This document shows, piece by piece, positions 62,001 to 63,058 of a stretch of 64,000 nt of DNA (within the stretch, counting starts at the first letter, position 1; every line of letters begins with the position of its first letter). The notes under the pieces are model-generated. The model had not been told where the DNA came from and searched no databases. It was given only the letters and a program-made list of their open reading frames with translations. The stretch is from Paragonimus skrjabini miyazakii. Taxonomy: Eukaryota; Platyhelminthes; Trematoda; Plagiorchiida; Troglotrematidae. The stretch spans positions 10,294-74,293 of the forward strand of contig JTDE01000444.1 of NCBI GenBank assembly GCA_014338405.1. Reading direction: 5' to 3'. The position numbers and the translations under genes are program-made.

Positions 62001-63058
62001 GTCATCTTATGCGCTGAGATTTGGTAGTGTACTTGAGTACAACCCTGTTCGCTATCTCAGTTATTTCGATACTTGAACTTTCGTGATATTGTAACTACAA
62101 CAATTGGGACTGTTTACCATTCGGTCAGTGGTTAGGTGCTTCAGTTGCTTCTGTTTTACCTTCGAAAAACTTGATGTATGCCTATTACCGGTGATCCATA
62201 CTATTGGGCTTGACGTCGGGTGATTCTTGTGGTATGAAGGCTGATTATCTAACTTCAAATTGTACAAAAGTCAACTGAAAAACCATACAGCAGCAGTGTA
62301 ACTATCGTATGTGAGTTCACAGCCTACCAGGTATCAGAAACCGTCCAATTATCGCATGTTGAATATTGTCCAGTCGATTCCTTACTTAACCCTGCACACT
62401 TCTACTGTCTTTTTTCGGAGTGGGTTCGTCATGCACTCGCGGCCAAAACGATTGGTGTCGCAAAATTTCTACATGACACGGGTTGTGCTTTCTTAACAGT
62501 GTTATTCTTAACGGGTTATACAATGTGCTGTGACCTGAAACTGATCCGTGAACACGTGAGTTAGAAGCCGACTTTAGTAAAGACCTACGAGTCCAGGTTG
62601 ACGATTGATTCTGCGTGTTTGTTAGATTGGTCTTGTACTCTCCTATACTACAAAATTTGCGTGTTTAGGTCCGACTTCCGTACGATATGACGAATTGATT
62701 TTGTTCAGCCGGTAGACAAGAGAATTCAATTGTGCTGCCAATACAGTTGAAAAACATTAACACCCGGGAAACTATTCTCTTTGTCGGAATTCAAGGTGTT
62801 ACATGAATGTTCGAGCACGCATTTTTACTAGTATGTATGTGTTCTCAGCCGATCAACGATTCTGTGCAGATCACCCTCACATTCTAAACACAGCCCATTT
62901 ATATCACTCACGTTCTGTCTTGTCTGTTTCGCTGTTTTCTTTTTACAGATGTACTACAATTTGTCGAAGAATATGACCAATTACTTCAATCGCTTGAATT
63001 CTGCTTGTCCTCATATCGCCGCCTAGCAGCGCACAGTCTGTTTATCAAGATTAGATGA
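1935..63058 (+). CDS. NUP160: Nuclear pore complex protein Nup160 (28-exon gene)
   Basis: Nup160 is a scaffold subunit of the Y-shaped Nup107-160 complex of the nuclear pore. It has an N-terminal beta-propeller followed by a long alpha-helical stack. The translated exons match the animal protein block by block in order: RFIIW then an ELLELF block, KDHRLRLWDLK, LWTRMFKHHLALGHYTTAH, DCLRQLIVTLCDRGES, PYYDVLYAFHIRRANYRAA, LNDLLRLYTLTRARLRLAQ, LHLPEWLV with AGLLRLYLQQD, ILWLPHNLIVRLLEAL, and a final FVEEYDQLLQSLE. Introns are GT-AG and phases agree at every junction from exon 2 to exon 27. With my choices the CDS has about 1,972 codons, longer than human Nup160 (about 1,436). Part of the extra length is Ser/Pro-rich linker. 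Uncertain points are exon 1, the start of exon 2 and the join of exons 27 and 28. No AATAAA was seen after the stop. Confidence 0.93.
2088..2148 (+). CDS. NUP160: NUP160 exon 2
   Basis: Encodes GGFSYTKNINSSQSQRFIIW, matching the AGGF...NRFIHW block at the beginning of the propeller. It ends as TG before GTACCG, and the TGG codon is completed by exon 3. A second acceptor (TTGCAG ending at 2065) would add seven residues (DVSFPDK) and keeps this exon open. Confidence 0.75.
2184..2382 (+). CDS. NUP160: NUP160 exon 3
   Basis: Preceded by a 35-bp intron. Encodes HSRGELLELFDSSVDYILDD, then KICFPGSAIIDCHVFESRN and FLVCTSNGAARLTF, which follow the first propeller blade of Nup160. Ends at CAG before GTAATA in phase 0. 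Confidence 0.88.
2430..2619 (+). CDS. NUP160: NUP160 exon 4
   Basis: Preceded by a 47-bp intron ending CCCCAG. Encodes SKAHCSIFSDDPQFYYFYQ and ATSYICSGGDALFLYGLSSG, equivalent to the TAWLSSDGEALFALP...GG block of Nup160. Ends at a G/GTAAGG donor in phase 1. Confidence 0.9.
2620..5774 (+). other. NUP160 intron 4
   Basis: A 3.2-kb intron between GTAAGG and TTATTTAG. Short open frames here match nothing I know and carry no coding signature. No repeat family was recognised. Confidence 0.75.
5775..5850 (+). CDS. NUP160: NUP160 exon 5
   Basis: Encodes NVEVFELHQISMIQKLWSG, matching VVELKQSSVMQRLLTGWMP of vertebrate Nup160. Its first two bases complete a GAA codon begun in exon 4. The donor is AAA/GTAAGT. 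Confidence 0.9.
5887..6004 (+). CDS. NUP160: NUP160 exon 6
   Basis: Follows a 36-bp intron. Encodes LVGFRPGEELVATVCKDHRL and the diagnostic RLRLWDLK, equivalent to DHKLRMWSYK in a propeller blade. Ends at AAG/GTTAGT in phase 0. Confidence 0.93.
6005..6244 (+). other. NUP160 intron 6, first part
   Basis: Beginning of a 7.1-kb intron (6005-13152). I see nothing recognisable before the tRNA-like repeat. Confidence 0.7.
6245..6325 (+). repeat. tRNA-like (SINE-type) sequence
   Basis: Contains an A-box-like stretch (ACTGAGCGGTTGTGGCGC), similar to the D arm of tRNA-Leu or tRNA-Ser, and about 40 bases later a B-box-like GGTTCGAGACC at 6297-6307. Full tRNA pairing was not established, so this is more likely the head of a tRNA-derived SINE than a working tRNA. 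Confidence 0.4.
6331..8040 (+). other. NUP160 intron 6, unassigned part
   Basis: No exon, RNA or repeat is recognised. Short open frames at 6828-7025 and 7174-7518 have no homology I can name. Confidence 0.6.
8041..8478 (+). mobile_element. Decayed RTE/SR2-type retrotransposon, RT segment
   Basis: Broken reading frames on the plus strand resemble the downstream part of the polymerase seen intact at 14527-15426: EVVERFV, then ENKIEGRVS, a block like RQRGISLRLK, and SEGCATLQ near the LLYGSETW position. Stops and frameshifts are frequent. The copy breaks off where a minus-strand fragment begins and appears to resume at about 9395. Confidence 0.65.
8479..9390 (-). mobile_element. RTE-type endonuclease and linker fragment, minus strand
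   Basis: On the minus strand from about 9390, the frames read RAGVGIALSSREEQ, LLDWIPVNSRLCAVRL, PTDGCSDAIKHAFYDALVDL and IIILAGDLYAQFGRLSP. These are hallmark blocks of the apurinic-type endonuclease of RTE elements. They are followed by ENGGRQLQLC and PWTQLDHITVSYR (8776-9006), then HAVVRARFVL and EHWKQIAAAMKA (8479-8727) of the linker before the RT. Several frame breaks make it non-functional. No RT follows, so it is truncated. Confidence 0.8.
9395..9960 (+). mobile_element. RTE-type 3' end, plus strand
   Basis: Encodes a broken LHKLGWLGHALRLPASRLLH block, the C-terminal signature of this polymerase family. It is followed by the same 3' untranslated sequence as other copies (TGACGCC, GGTTGTTTG, TGTATTGCTGTCT) and a short GACGACGACG-like tail. 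It is probably the continuation of the copy at 8041-8478. Confidence 0.75.
9961..12289 (+). other. NUP160 intron 6, unassigned part
   Basis: No known gene or repeat is recognised. An open frame at 10546-10851 (101 codons) has no identifiable homology, acceptor or donor support. Confidence 0.55.
12290..12800 (+). mobile_element. 5'-truncated RTE-type 3' end
   Basis: Matches the last part of the polymerase and the 3' untranslated region of the copy at 14500-15876: the GCCGACTG(A/G)CGTAAGGTGC region, GTCTCCCATGCTGGG, TTTAATGACGCG, GGTTGTTTGTTTGCATG. It ends in TGATGATGATGG. It is heavily mutated, with no long frame. Confidence 0.75.
12801..13152 (+). other. NUP160 intron 6, end
   Basis: Unique-looking intron sequence ending in the CTACCTAG acceptor of exon 7. 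A GTGTGTGTTTGTGT stretch near 13063 is the only simple repeat. Confidence 0.65.
13153..13651 (+). CDS. NUP160: NUP160 exon 7
   Basis: A long exon of 166 codons plus one base. HRSCSIVLDLLDSLPDSGD follows RLWDLK directly, as EQMCLMVADMLEYVP follows the same motif in vertebrates. LYHRIACYPIDASGSSMGLV matches the HKLRLAYSPTMGLYLGIY block. The exon ends TCAG/GTAGGT in phase 1. The open frame continues beyond this donor to 13782, but exon 8 joins correctly only from here. Confidence 0.9.
13652..14499 (+). other. NUP160 intron 7, first part
   Basis: Intron sequence upstream of the RTE copy. The frame at 14231-14464 has no recognisable homology. Confidence 0.6.
14500..15876 (+). mobile_element. 5'-truncated RTE/SR2-type non-LTR retrotransposon
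   Basis: The best-preserved copy in the window. It starts abruptly within the RT domain (GVPTKYVNILSALYSH), carries the C-terminal half of the polymerase, then about 250 bp of 3' untranslated sequence. It ends in a GATGATGATGATGATAATG tail, typical of elements primed on a short microsatellite end. Part of its sequence recurs at 9395, 12290, 17100, 23771 (inverted) and 31850. It lies in intron 7, in the same orientation as the host gene. Confidence 0.9.
14527..15618 (+). pseudogene. RTE-type reverse transcriptase, C-terminal half, one stop
   Basis: Counting from 14527, the frame shows GVRQGCLLSPFLFN (residues about 28-41) and the catalytic LDYADD (YADD at about 73-76). LLYGSETWPIRVEDVNRLQV, RCLRSIARIGWHQRV and HRLRWLGHVLRMPANRLPHR follow, the C-terminal hallmarks of RTE/SR2 polymerases. 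A TAA at 15424-15426 interrupts the frame. The next 63 codons (MESFTKGLGTVDRVRLPGW) continue the protein in the same frame, ending at 15618. In the inverted copy the equivalent position encodes Gln, so the stop is probably a CAA-to-TAA change. The endonuclease and first RT motifs are absent. Confidence 0.88.
16058..16380 (+). CDS. NUP160: NUP160 exon 8
   Basis: The acceptor TCTGCAG is followed by GT, completing a Gly codon begun in exon 7. VWWISHQTNNRGANLEDRYS matches the DIWALWHDAENQ block. The end, DAFLDFIFHPSRLSWFAIAN, matches LQSLFTPGQFTNEALCKAL of Nup160. Donor AAG/GTCAGT, phase 0. Confidence 0.9.
16381..17099 (+). other. NUP160 intron 8, first part
   Basis: Several short overlapping frames on both strands, none recognisable. 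No exon signal fits the phase-0 join of exons 8 and 9. Confidence 0.6.
17100..18020 (+). mobile_element. 5'-truncated, decayed RTE-type copy
   Basis: Same family and layout as 14500-15876. Broken equivalents of the VFTNLRYLWRRKGISLK block, LLHGSGTRPLRLEDVN and HRLSWLDHVIRMPVSRLLHQ are visible, followed by the shared 3' untranslated region. The copy ends near 18018 in CTATGATGGTGATGG. It is especially close to the inverted copy at 23771-25300: both share GATCGGGTTCGTCTCCCAGG followed by CTGGGAACCTTG. Confidence 0.85.
18160..20125 (+). mobile_element. RTE-type copy, endonuclease to first RT motifs, interrupted
   Basis: Broken plus-strand frames give endonuclease blocks (SSVVSAYICQ; VVTGDMAAQLACLILEEKQL; a YFDSDHVVVCARF block), then linker and pre-RT sequence near 19190-19450 (PLEIEVVLEFKI and SIWKIEEVLRD). 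They end with an early RT block, WIPLFKMGARSLCDKHIGIS and IREEHAGFRSA, at 19930-20110. About 450 bp between 19450 and 19915 do not align with the family by eye and may be an insertion. The copy lacks the YADD half. Confidence 0.72.
20126..20349 (+). other. NUP160 intron 8, end
   Basis: Intron sequence leading to the TGTGGTAG acceptor of exon 9. Nothing else seen. Confidence 0.7.
20350..20448 (+). CDS. NUP160: NUP160 exon 9
   Basis: Thirty-three codons, phase 0 on both sides. NFLPADNMDELRSQVRATLL matches LDLSWSELKKEVTLAVENEL of vertebrate Nup160. Acceptor TGGTAG, donor GAA/GTAAGT. Confidence 0.85.
20560..21050. repeat. Dispersed repeat, copy 1
   Basis: Nearly colinear with 30905-31365. Both share TTTATTACGCGCTCAATC, GAGAAGAGACGCGGCAACA, GGAACAAGTTACGTTATAGG, CAAACGCGAGGAAACAGTCC and CTGGGTCGATCGATCGATAT in the same order and spacing. 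Read on the minus strand, the unit ends near GCGTAATAAA, so it could be a solo LTR transcribed leftward. No coding domain is visible. Confidence 0.7.
21051..23057 (+). other. NUP160 intron 9, remainder
   Basis: No exon or repeat recognised. The frame open from 22956 into exon 10 is treated as intron because the TTTTCCAG acceptor at 23057 gives the correct phase and homology. Confidence 0.6.
23058..23334 (+). CDS. NUP160: NUP160 exon 10
   Basis: Acceptor CTTTTCCAG, then FFQNSDSSDFLTILKTFHST, equivalent to the EFSQEEFRNLQQEFWCKFY block, then VDYHDYGLQPLGLFEIPFGS and LVVVRRWGFSVLRP. Ends with one base of a codon at ATAG/GTCAGT (phase 1). Confidence 0.88.
23335..23770 (+). other. NUP160 intron 10, first part
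   Basis: Intron sequence up to the tail of the inverted RTE copy. Nothing recognisable. Confidence 0.65.
23771..25300 (-). mobile_element. RTE-type copy in inverted orientation
   Basis: The tail (GATGATAATGATGATC when read on the minus strand) lies at 23771. The shared 3' untranslated region runs to about 24000, and a broken polymerase frame covers 24007-24345 (DSQTSSFVQSLQLHRLSW; MKSFTKVLASVDRVRLPGW). Further along the minus strand come PLSPFLLNFVIDEMMEDCLR at about 24900-24960, and an EQAGFHP block near 25230, the motif that precedes the first catalytic Asp. It therefore reaches further 5' than the copy at 14500. Stops and frameshifts are frequent. Confidence 0.82.
25301..26040 (+). other. 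NUP160 intron 10, end
   Basis: Nothing recognised apart from the CTTGAACTAG acceptor of exon 11. A minus-strand frame overlapping 25765-26277 is judged a shadow of exon 11. Confidence 0.6.
26041..26242 (+). CDS. NUP160: NUP160 exon 11
   Basis: Starts with AT, completing a GAT codon with the last base of exon 10. RSNDAASRCISQLVARSRLL resembles the DDVDIARDVICLIKCLRLIE helix. It ends ATTCT/GTGAGT in phase 2, exactly what exon 12 needs. Sequence similarity is modest; the splice phases carry much of the support. Confidence 0.75.
26243..30310 (+). other. NUP160 intron 11
   Basis: A 4.1-kb intron. Short frames at 26702, 26928, 27173, 27459, 29091 and 29639 have no recognisable homology. No repeat of the families named elsewhere was seen. 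Confidence 0.6.
30311..30510 (+). CDS. NUP160: NUP160 exon 12
   Basis: Acceptor TTTTCTAAG after a long T tract. Encodes ELDETFCSLEPFPFADPADW, then LVAFDKLTELLEKSEVAVDY, like the region ending IGLLIREMDYETEVEME. The donor is the weak-looking CAAA/GTGGGT, chosen because it gives the phase 1 required by exon 13. If not spliced, the frame stops at 30541. Confidence 0.7.
30511..30904 (+). other. NUP160 intron 12, first part
   Basis: The open frame of exon 12 ends here at TAA. No other feature. Confidence 0.6.
30905..31365. repeat. Dispersed repeat, copy 2
   Basis: Same unit and same orientation as 20560-21050, with scattered substitutions and a few small indels. It contains GGAACAAGTTACGTTATAGG and CTGGGTCGATCGATCGATAT. 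A minus-strand open frame of 134 codons (30954-31358) is not matched by a comparable frame in copy 1, so it is probably not coding. Confidence 0.7.
31555..31640 (+). repeat. tRNA-like (SINE-type) sequence
   Basis: Shows TCTCAGTTGGTAGAGCGC, very close to a tRNA A box and D loop, and GGTTTGAATCC at 31617-31627, one base from the consensus B box. The acceptor ends pair only partly, so it looks like a decayed tRNA gene or the head of a tRNA-derived SINE. Confidence 0.45.
31850..32050 (+). mobile_element. RTE-type 3' tail fragment
   Basis: Matches only the last 200 bp of the family: TTTGCAAGGTGTAATGTCGA, ATGTATTGCTGGCTAT. It ends in a CTGCTGCTGCTGATGATGATGA microsatellite-like tail. It is a severely 5'-truncated insertion. 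Confidence 0.7.
32051..32627 (+). other. NUP160 intron 12, end
   Basis: No further element. Ends at CATGCAG, the acceptor of exon 13. Confidence 0.65.
32628..32907 (+). CDS. NUP160: NUP160 exon 13
   Basis: CT completes an ACT codon from exon 12. VGLVSQSFIQTCETRLKFAF and LLMLASRYHM match the GVHKIASTRFLICRDLLILQ helix of Nup160. LSKLVRSLRLLLWI follows. Ends CT/GTAAGT in phase 2. Confidence 0.88.
32908..34241 (+). other. NUP160 intron 13
   Basis: A 1.3-kb intron. No repeat or coding segment recognised. Confidence 0.7.
34242..34557 (+). CDS. NUP160: NUP160 exon 14
   Basis: C completes a CTC codon. Encodes TIVEDHLSILGLRYSSQVGR, LTLLEQLCSIWP and FTLVADLYAILNSSQNYGRG, a helical segment in the Nup160 middle domain. 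Ends CAT/GTGAGT in phase 0. Confidence 0.85.
34847..35044 (+). CDS. NUP160: NUP160 exon 15
   Basis: Acceptor ACTCAAG after a 289-bp intron. Encodes VVTQDFHSCDLLRDRETSPH and DNQLVREFCLASGQHVQLRM, similar to the SPQTIVELFFQEVARKHIIS helix. Sixty-six codons, phase 0 at both ends, donor GAG/GTATTG. Confidence 0.83.
35045..38171 (+). other. NUP160 intron 15
   Basis: A 3.1-kb intron. An exon-like segment begins after CATTTCAG at 36268 but does not fit the phases. A tRNA-like sequence lies at 37610-37690. Confidence 0.6.
37610..37690 (-). repeat. tRNA-like (SINE-type) sequence, minus strand
   Basis: Read on the minus strand: ACTCAGTTCGAGGGAGCACC (A-box-like), then about 35 bases later GAGTTCGATTC (B box, plus-strand positions 37615-37625). 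The pairing is incomplete, as in the other two tRNA-like sequences of this window. Confidence 0.35.
38172..38350 (+). CDS. NUP160: NUP160 exon 16
   Basis: Acceptor ATCGTTTCAG. Encodes ARELITLANLLSVVNPPG and SWEGDYSLVRLLTGLAHLWV, the latter equivalent to NWPEMITAITSYLLQLLWPS. Ends GA/GTAAGT in phase 2. Confidence 0.87.
38655..38725 (+). CDS. NUP160: NUP160 exon 17
   Basis: T completes GAT. Then ICLSHLHPARWKGYQNLRRI, equivalent to CLFLECLMGNCQYVQLQDYI. Ends TGTG/GTGTGT in phase 1. Confidence 0.82.
38802..38882 (+). CDS. NUP160: NUP160 exon 18
   Basis: AA completes GAA. Encodes TLPSRHWDGWQDKPQFFLYL and YDASTP, aligned with the CRFMLGRCYLVTGEG region. Ends CCTG/GTAAAA in phase 1, followed by a 44-bp intron. 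Confidence 0.8.
38927..39183 (+). CDS. NUP160: NUP160 exon 19
   Basis: AT completes GAT. LAEEDFIQASDWLKCHVQGI continues the KALECFCQAASEVGKEEF block. TLLLGVLFPGEFSNLQLFCS and CPEEVQVRFLLK follow. Donor AAG/GTAGGT, phase 0. Confidence 0.88.
39184..41489 (+). other. NUP160 intron 19, contains an assembly gap
   Basis: The true intron length is unknown because of the gap at 41157-41256. The exon 19 to exon 20 phase and homology join is intact, so no coding sequence need be missing. No element recognised. Confidence 0.65.
41157..41256. other. Assembly gap, 100 N
   Basis: Exactly one hundred N, the conventional placeholder for a scaffold join of unknown size. Confidence 0.99.
41490..41739 (+). 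CDS. NUP160: NUP160 exon 20
   Basis: Acceptor CTCGTTTCAG. MPVLEASDCVIQVLRLCEFA, followed by LNLLAK, matches KVLRLLDVIGLPELVIQLAT. It is followed by a polar linker (PPRTEGLSSSMDNPPSDQHA) longer than in vertebrates. Ends AATG/GTGTGT in phase 1. Confidence 0.87.
41740..44044 (+). other. NUP160 intron 20
   Basis: A 2.3-kb intron. No repeat or coding segment recognised. Confidence 0.65.
44045..44195 (+). CDS. NUP160: NUP160 exon 21
   Basis: AA completes GAA. LYSRLSDLEAALWTRMFKHH, then LALGHYTTAHLLIR, is a strong match to LRTCIFKHHLDLGHNSQAYE. Ends CG/GTTAGT in phase 2. Confidence 0.93.
44196..45319 (+). other. NUP160 intron 21, first part
   Basis: Start of the largest intron (10.9 kb). The minus-strand frame at 45053-45259 may belong to the 3' end of the antisense RTE element but shows no hallmark. 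Confidence 0.55.
45320..48050 (-). mobile_element. Antisense RTE-type element, 3' portion
   Basis: On the minus strand, from high to low coordinates: the second half of the endonuclease (RDLNAHVRRL, 47895-48050) and linker (WLTQHTIEIEQAASIGKSLK, 46864-47262). The degenerate RT region follows, then the polymerase C-terminus (FANLHHQWRRRNFSLSEEGR, 45529-45813), with an LPSWGPK-like end near 45320. Frame breaks are numerous. The sequence differs clearly from the family at 14500-15876, so this is a second RTE family. Its 5' part lies beyond the LTR element at 52554-52860. Confidence 0.78.
48051..48350 (+). repeat. 5' LTR
   Basis: 300 bp, aligned base for base with 52254-52553. Both have AATAAA at offset 258 (48309-48314 here) and end in CA. 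The first bases are TATAGTG here against TGTAGTG in the other copy, so the terminal TG has mutated. I count about 13 differences between the two LTRs by eye. Confidence 0.93.
48351..48371 (+). other. Candidate primer binding site
   Basis: The sequence just after the 5' LTR (ATTTGTGCCGTGACCAGGAT) is where a tRNA primer would bind. It lacks a clean TGG start, and I cannot assign the tRNA. Confidence 0.35.
48372..49018 (+). pseudogene. Gag remnant with a broken zinc knuckle
   Basis: The frame encodes PWPQPFEDGDVRSFLENFED, MRLKGRAKAVLDAA and MLTEQFLDGMPPTVRDQLRV, typical of the capsid region of gypsy-type Gag. After stops at 48878 (TAG) and 48902 (TGA), the same frame reaches a CCHC zinc knuckle (CYTC, then RRGHWRRFC, 48977-49018) whose fifth codon is TGA. 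No ATG is present in this frame soon after the LTR, so the start is lost or lies in another frame. Confidence 0.8.
49019..50035 (+). pseudogene. Pol remnant: aspartic protease and N-terminal RT
   Basis: CLIDTGFAISLIGP carries the protease catalytic DTG. TILGADFLDRAEAVIDLEHG completes the domain. The RT entry is recognisable as HLPPEVEPQVKGMLREEIIE, then SSFSSPVLLVRKPSSKFRF, which stops at a TGA (49787-49789) just before VDFRRLNQ. A frameshift near 49840 leads to VFTVLDLRSGFWQVPV, and TGA codons at 49966 and 50032 flank FKRMPFGLSGAPFTF. Confidence 0.85.
50038..50868 (+). pseudogene. Pol remnant: RT palm and RNase H
   Basis: NDTVVYGDDIVIYSANETEH carries the catalytic YGDD; most gypsy elements have a larger residue before DD. 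Next come LRQFLGRIGFYSRLMKNF and, beyond a TAA at 50449, the RNase H blocks VATDASDVGIGAVLKQEGDI and YVETDHKPLEWI with further TAG stops. The frame ends in RHVAGRENYV, where elements of this group usually read VADALSR. Confidence 0.87.
51125..52277 (+). pseudogene. Pol remnant: integrase with mutated catalytic residues
   Basis: The HHCC zinc finger is visible as HQLTHTGCHRT (broken frame near 51140) and ACQQCQLLK. Numbering from 51207, the core has LWSLDVMGPF (first Asp at 44). The second motif reads LTNQGPCFE, with Asn 104 where Asp is expected. The third reads GLTKRNNRKIEEWL, with Lys 140 in place of Glu, at the normal spacing of about 35. A GPY/F-type end follows (VKWRGPYVVVDRRGPVFLIN). 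The frame is otherwise open for 356 codons. Confidence 0.88.
52241..52253 (+). other. Polypurine tract
   Basis: GCGGGGGGAGGAG lies immediately before the 3' LTR, the expected site for plus-strand priming. Confidence 0.75.
52254..52553 (+). repeat. 3' LTR
   Basis: Starts TGTAGTG and ends GAACA, with AATAAA at 52512-52517. It is followed directly by the CTAG target duplication. The first 24 bases overlap the end of the integrase frame. Confidence 0.93.
52554..52860 (-). mobile_element. Antisense RTE-type element, 5' endonuclease part
   Basis: On the minus strand: WKALSDWIPVNSRLCAVRI, YLFSVVAYVPIDCNPDAVKD, then (after one stop) a block ending DITVL exactly at the LTR insertion site. The matching continuation AGDLNA-type motif is at 48050 downward, on the other side of the LTR element. 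This is therefore the first half of the endonuclease of the element at 45320-48050. Confidence 0.8.
52861..55094 (+). other. NUP160 intron 21, end, with a GC-richer tract
   Basis: The stretch at about 53340-54130 is visibly richer in G and C than its surroundings and has open frames on both strands (for example 53698-53933), but no domain I recognise. It lies upstream of the antisense RTE element, so it may be part of that element's 5' region. The rest looks like ordinary intron. Confidence 0.45.
55095..55191 (+). CDS. NUP160: NUP160 exon 22
   Basis: G completes CGG. Then RRDCLRQLIVTLCDRGESSK and LVSFHYGVSEDE, a near-exact layout match to RQLDCLRQLVVVLCERSQLQ. Donor GAA/GTAAGT, phase 0. Confidence 0.95.
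55391..55840 (+). CDS. NUP160: NUP160 exon 23
   Basis: Acceptor TCTGCCTAG. FLLILEARARATDVL, then NPYYDVLYAFHIRRANYRAA and LFGLQRQAACLVAAINALYL match the most conserved Nup160 segment (NYYELLYAFHIYRHNYRKAG and following). An insert of about 15 residues (ETACSMFSVCNNGFRAGGAR) is absent from vertebrate Nup160. Donor GAG/GTTTGT, phase 0. Confidence 0.96.
55841..56649 (+). other. NUP160 intron 23
   Basis: A 0.8-kb, T-rich intron. Nothing recognised. Confidence 0.75.
56650..56994 (+). CDS. NUP160: NUP160 exon 24
   Basis: Acceptor CTATTCTAG. Encodes LVEDDWAFADAGDQASS, then QILQLNDLLRLYTLTRARLR (vertebrate LELEDLEKECSLARIRLTLA) and METVHSLLSLALYD. 115 codons, phase 0, donor GAT/GTGAGT. Confidence 0.93.
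56995..59226 (+). other. NUP160 intron 24
   Basis: A 2.2-kb intron with no recognised repeat or exon. Exons 24 and 25 join in phase with no gap in homology. Confidence 0.7.
59227..59513 (+). CDS. NUP160: NUP160 exon 25
   Basis: EAVKVSEQFALNFTPIVDAV, then ASRCAEL, matches TAISLCQTFKLPLTPVFEGL and AFKCIKL. It is followed by about 60 residues of Ser-rich linker (HPSSTGPQRSVQSEFSQVPS) not found in vertebrates. Ends AG/GTGAGC in phase 2. Confidence 0.9.
59514..60294 (+). other. NUP160 intron 25
   Basis: A 0.8-kb intron containing a CTCTCTCTCTTTCT stretch near 59997. Nothing else recognised. Confidence 0.7.
60295..60658 (+). CDS. NUP160: NUP160 exon 26
   Basis: G completes AGG. SQALGDLYWRLLEVILNRLD, HLPEWLVSRLLCAS and PAGLLRLYLQQDRIVSAYDL match DEAWRLLSTYLERY, PLPNWLINSYKKV and AELLRLYLNYDLLEEAVDLV. 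Donor TTG/GTAGGT, phase 0. Confidence 0.95.
60659..61084 (+). other. NUP160 intron 26
   Basis: A 0.4-kb intron ending TTTTTCGCAG. Nothing else. Confidence 0.8.
61085..61247 (+). CDS. NUP160: NUP160 exon 27 (3' end uncertain)
   Basis: Encodes NKLDNQILWLPHNLIVRLLE, then ALRLLADNFPACKT, matching APMVWLPYSSIDQLLQAL. Two donors compete. ACC/GTGAGT ending at 61237 fits the consensus but leaves phase 0. TCTG/GTCATT ending at 61247 gives the phase 1 needed by exon 28. I list the second. A microexon between the two is the alternative. Confidence 0.85.
61248..62948 (+). other. NUP160 intron 27
   Basis: A 1.7-kb intron. A microexon could hide here (see exon 27), but I could not single one out. Confidence 0.65.
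62949..63058 (+). CDS. NUP160: NUP160 exon 28 (terminal)
   Basis: Acceptor CTTTTTACAG. VLQFVEEYDQLLQSLEFCLS, then SYRRLAAHSLFIKIR and TGA, equivalent to QKILDKLEDYQQKVDKATRD and the end of vertebrate Nup160. This frame needs one base from the preceding exon. Confidence 0.9.
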
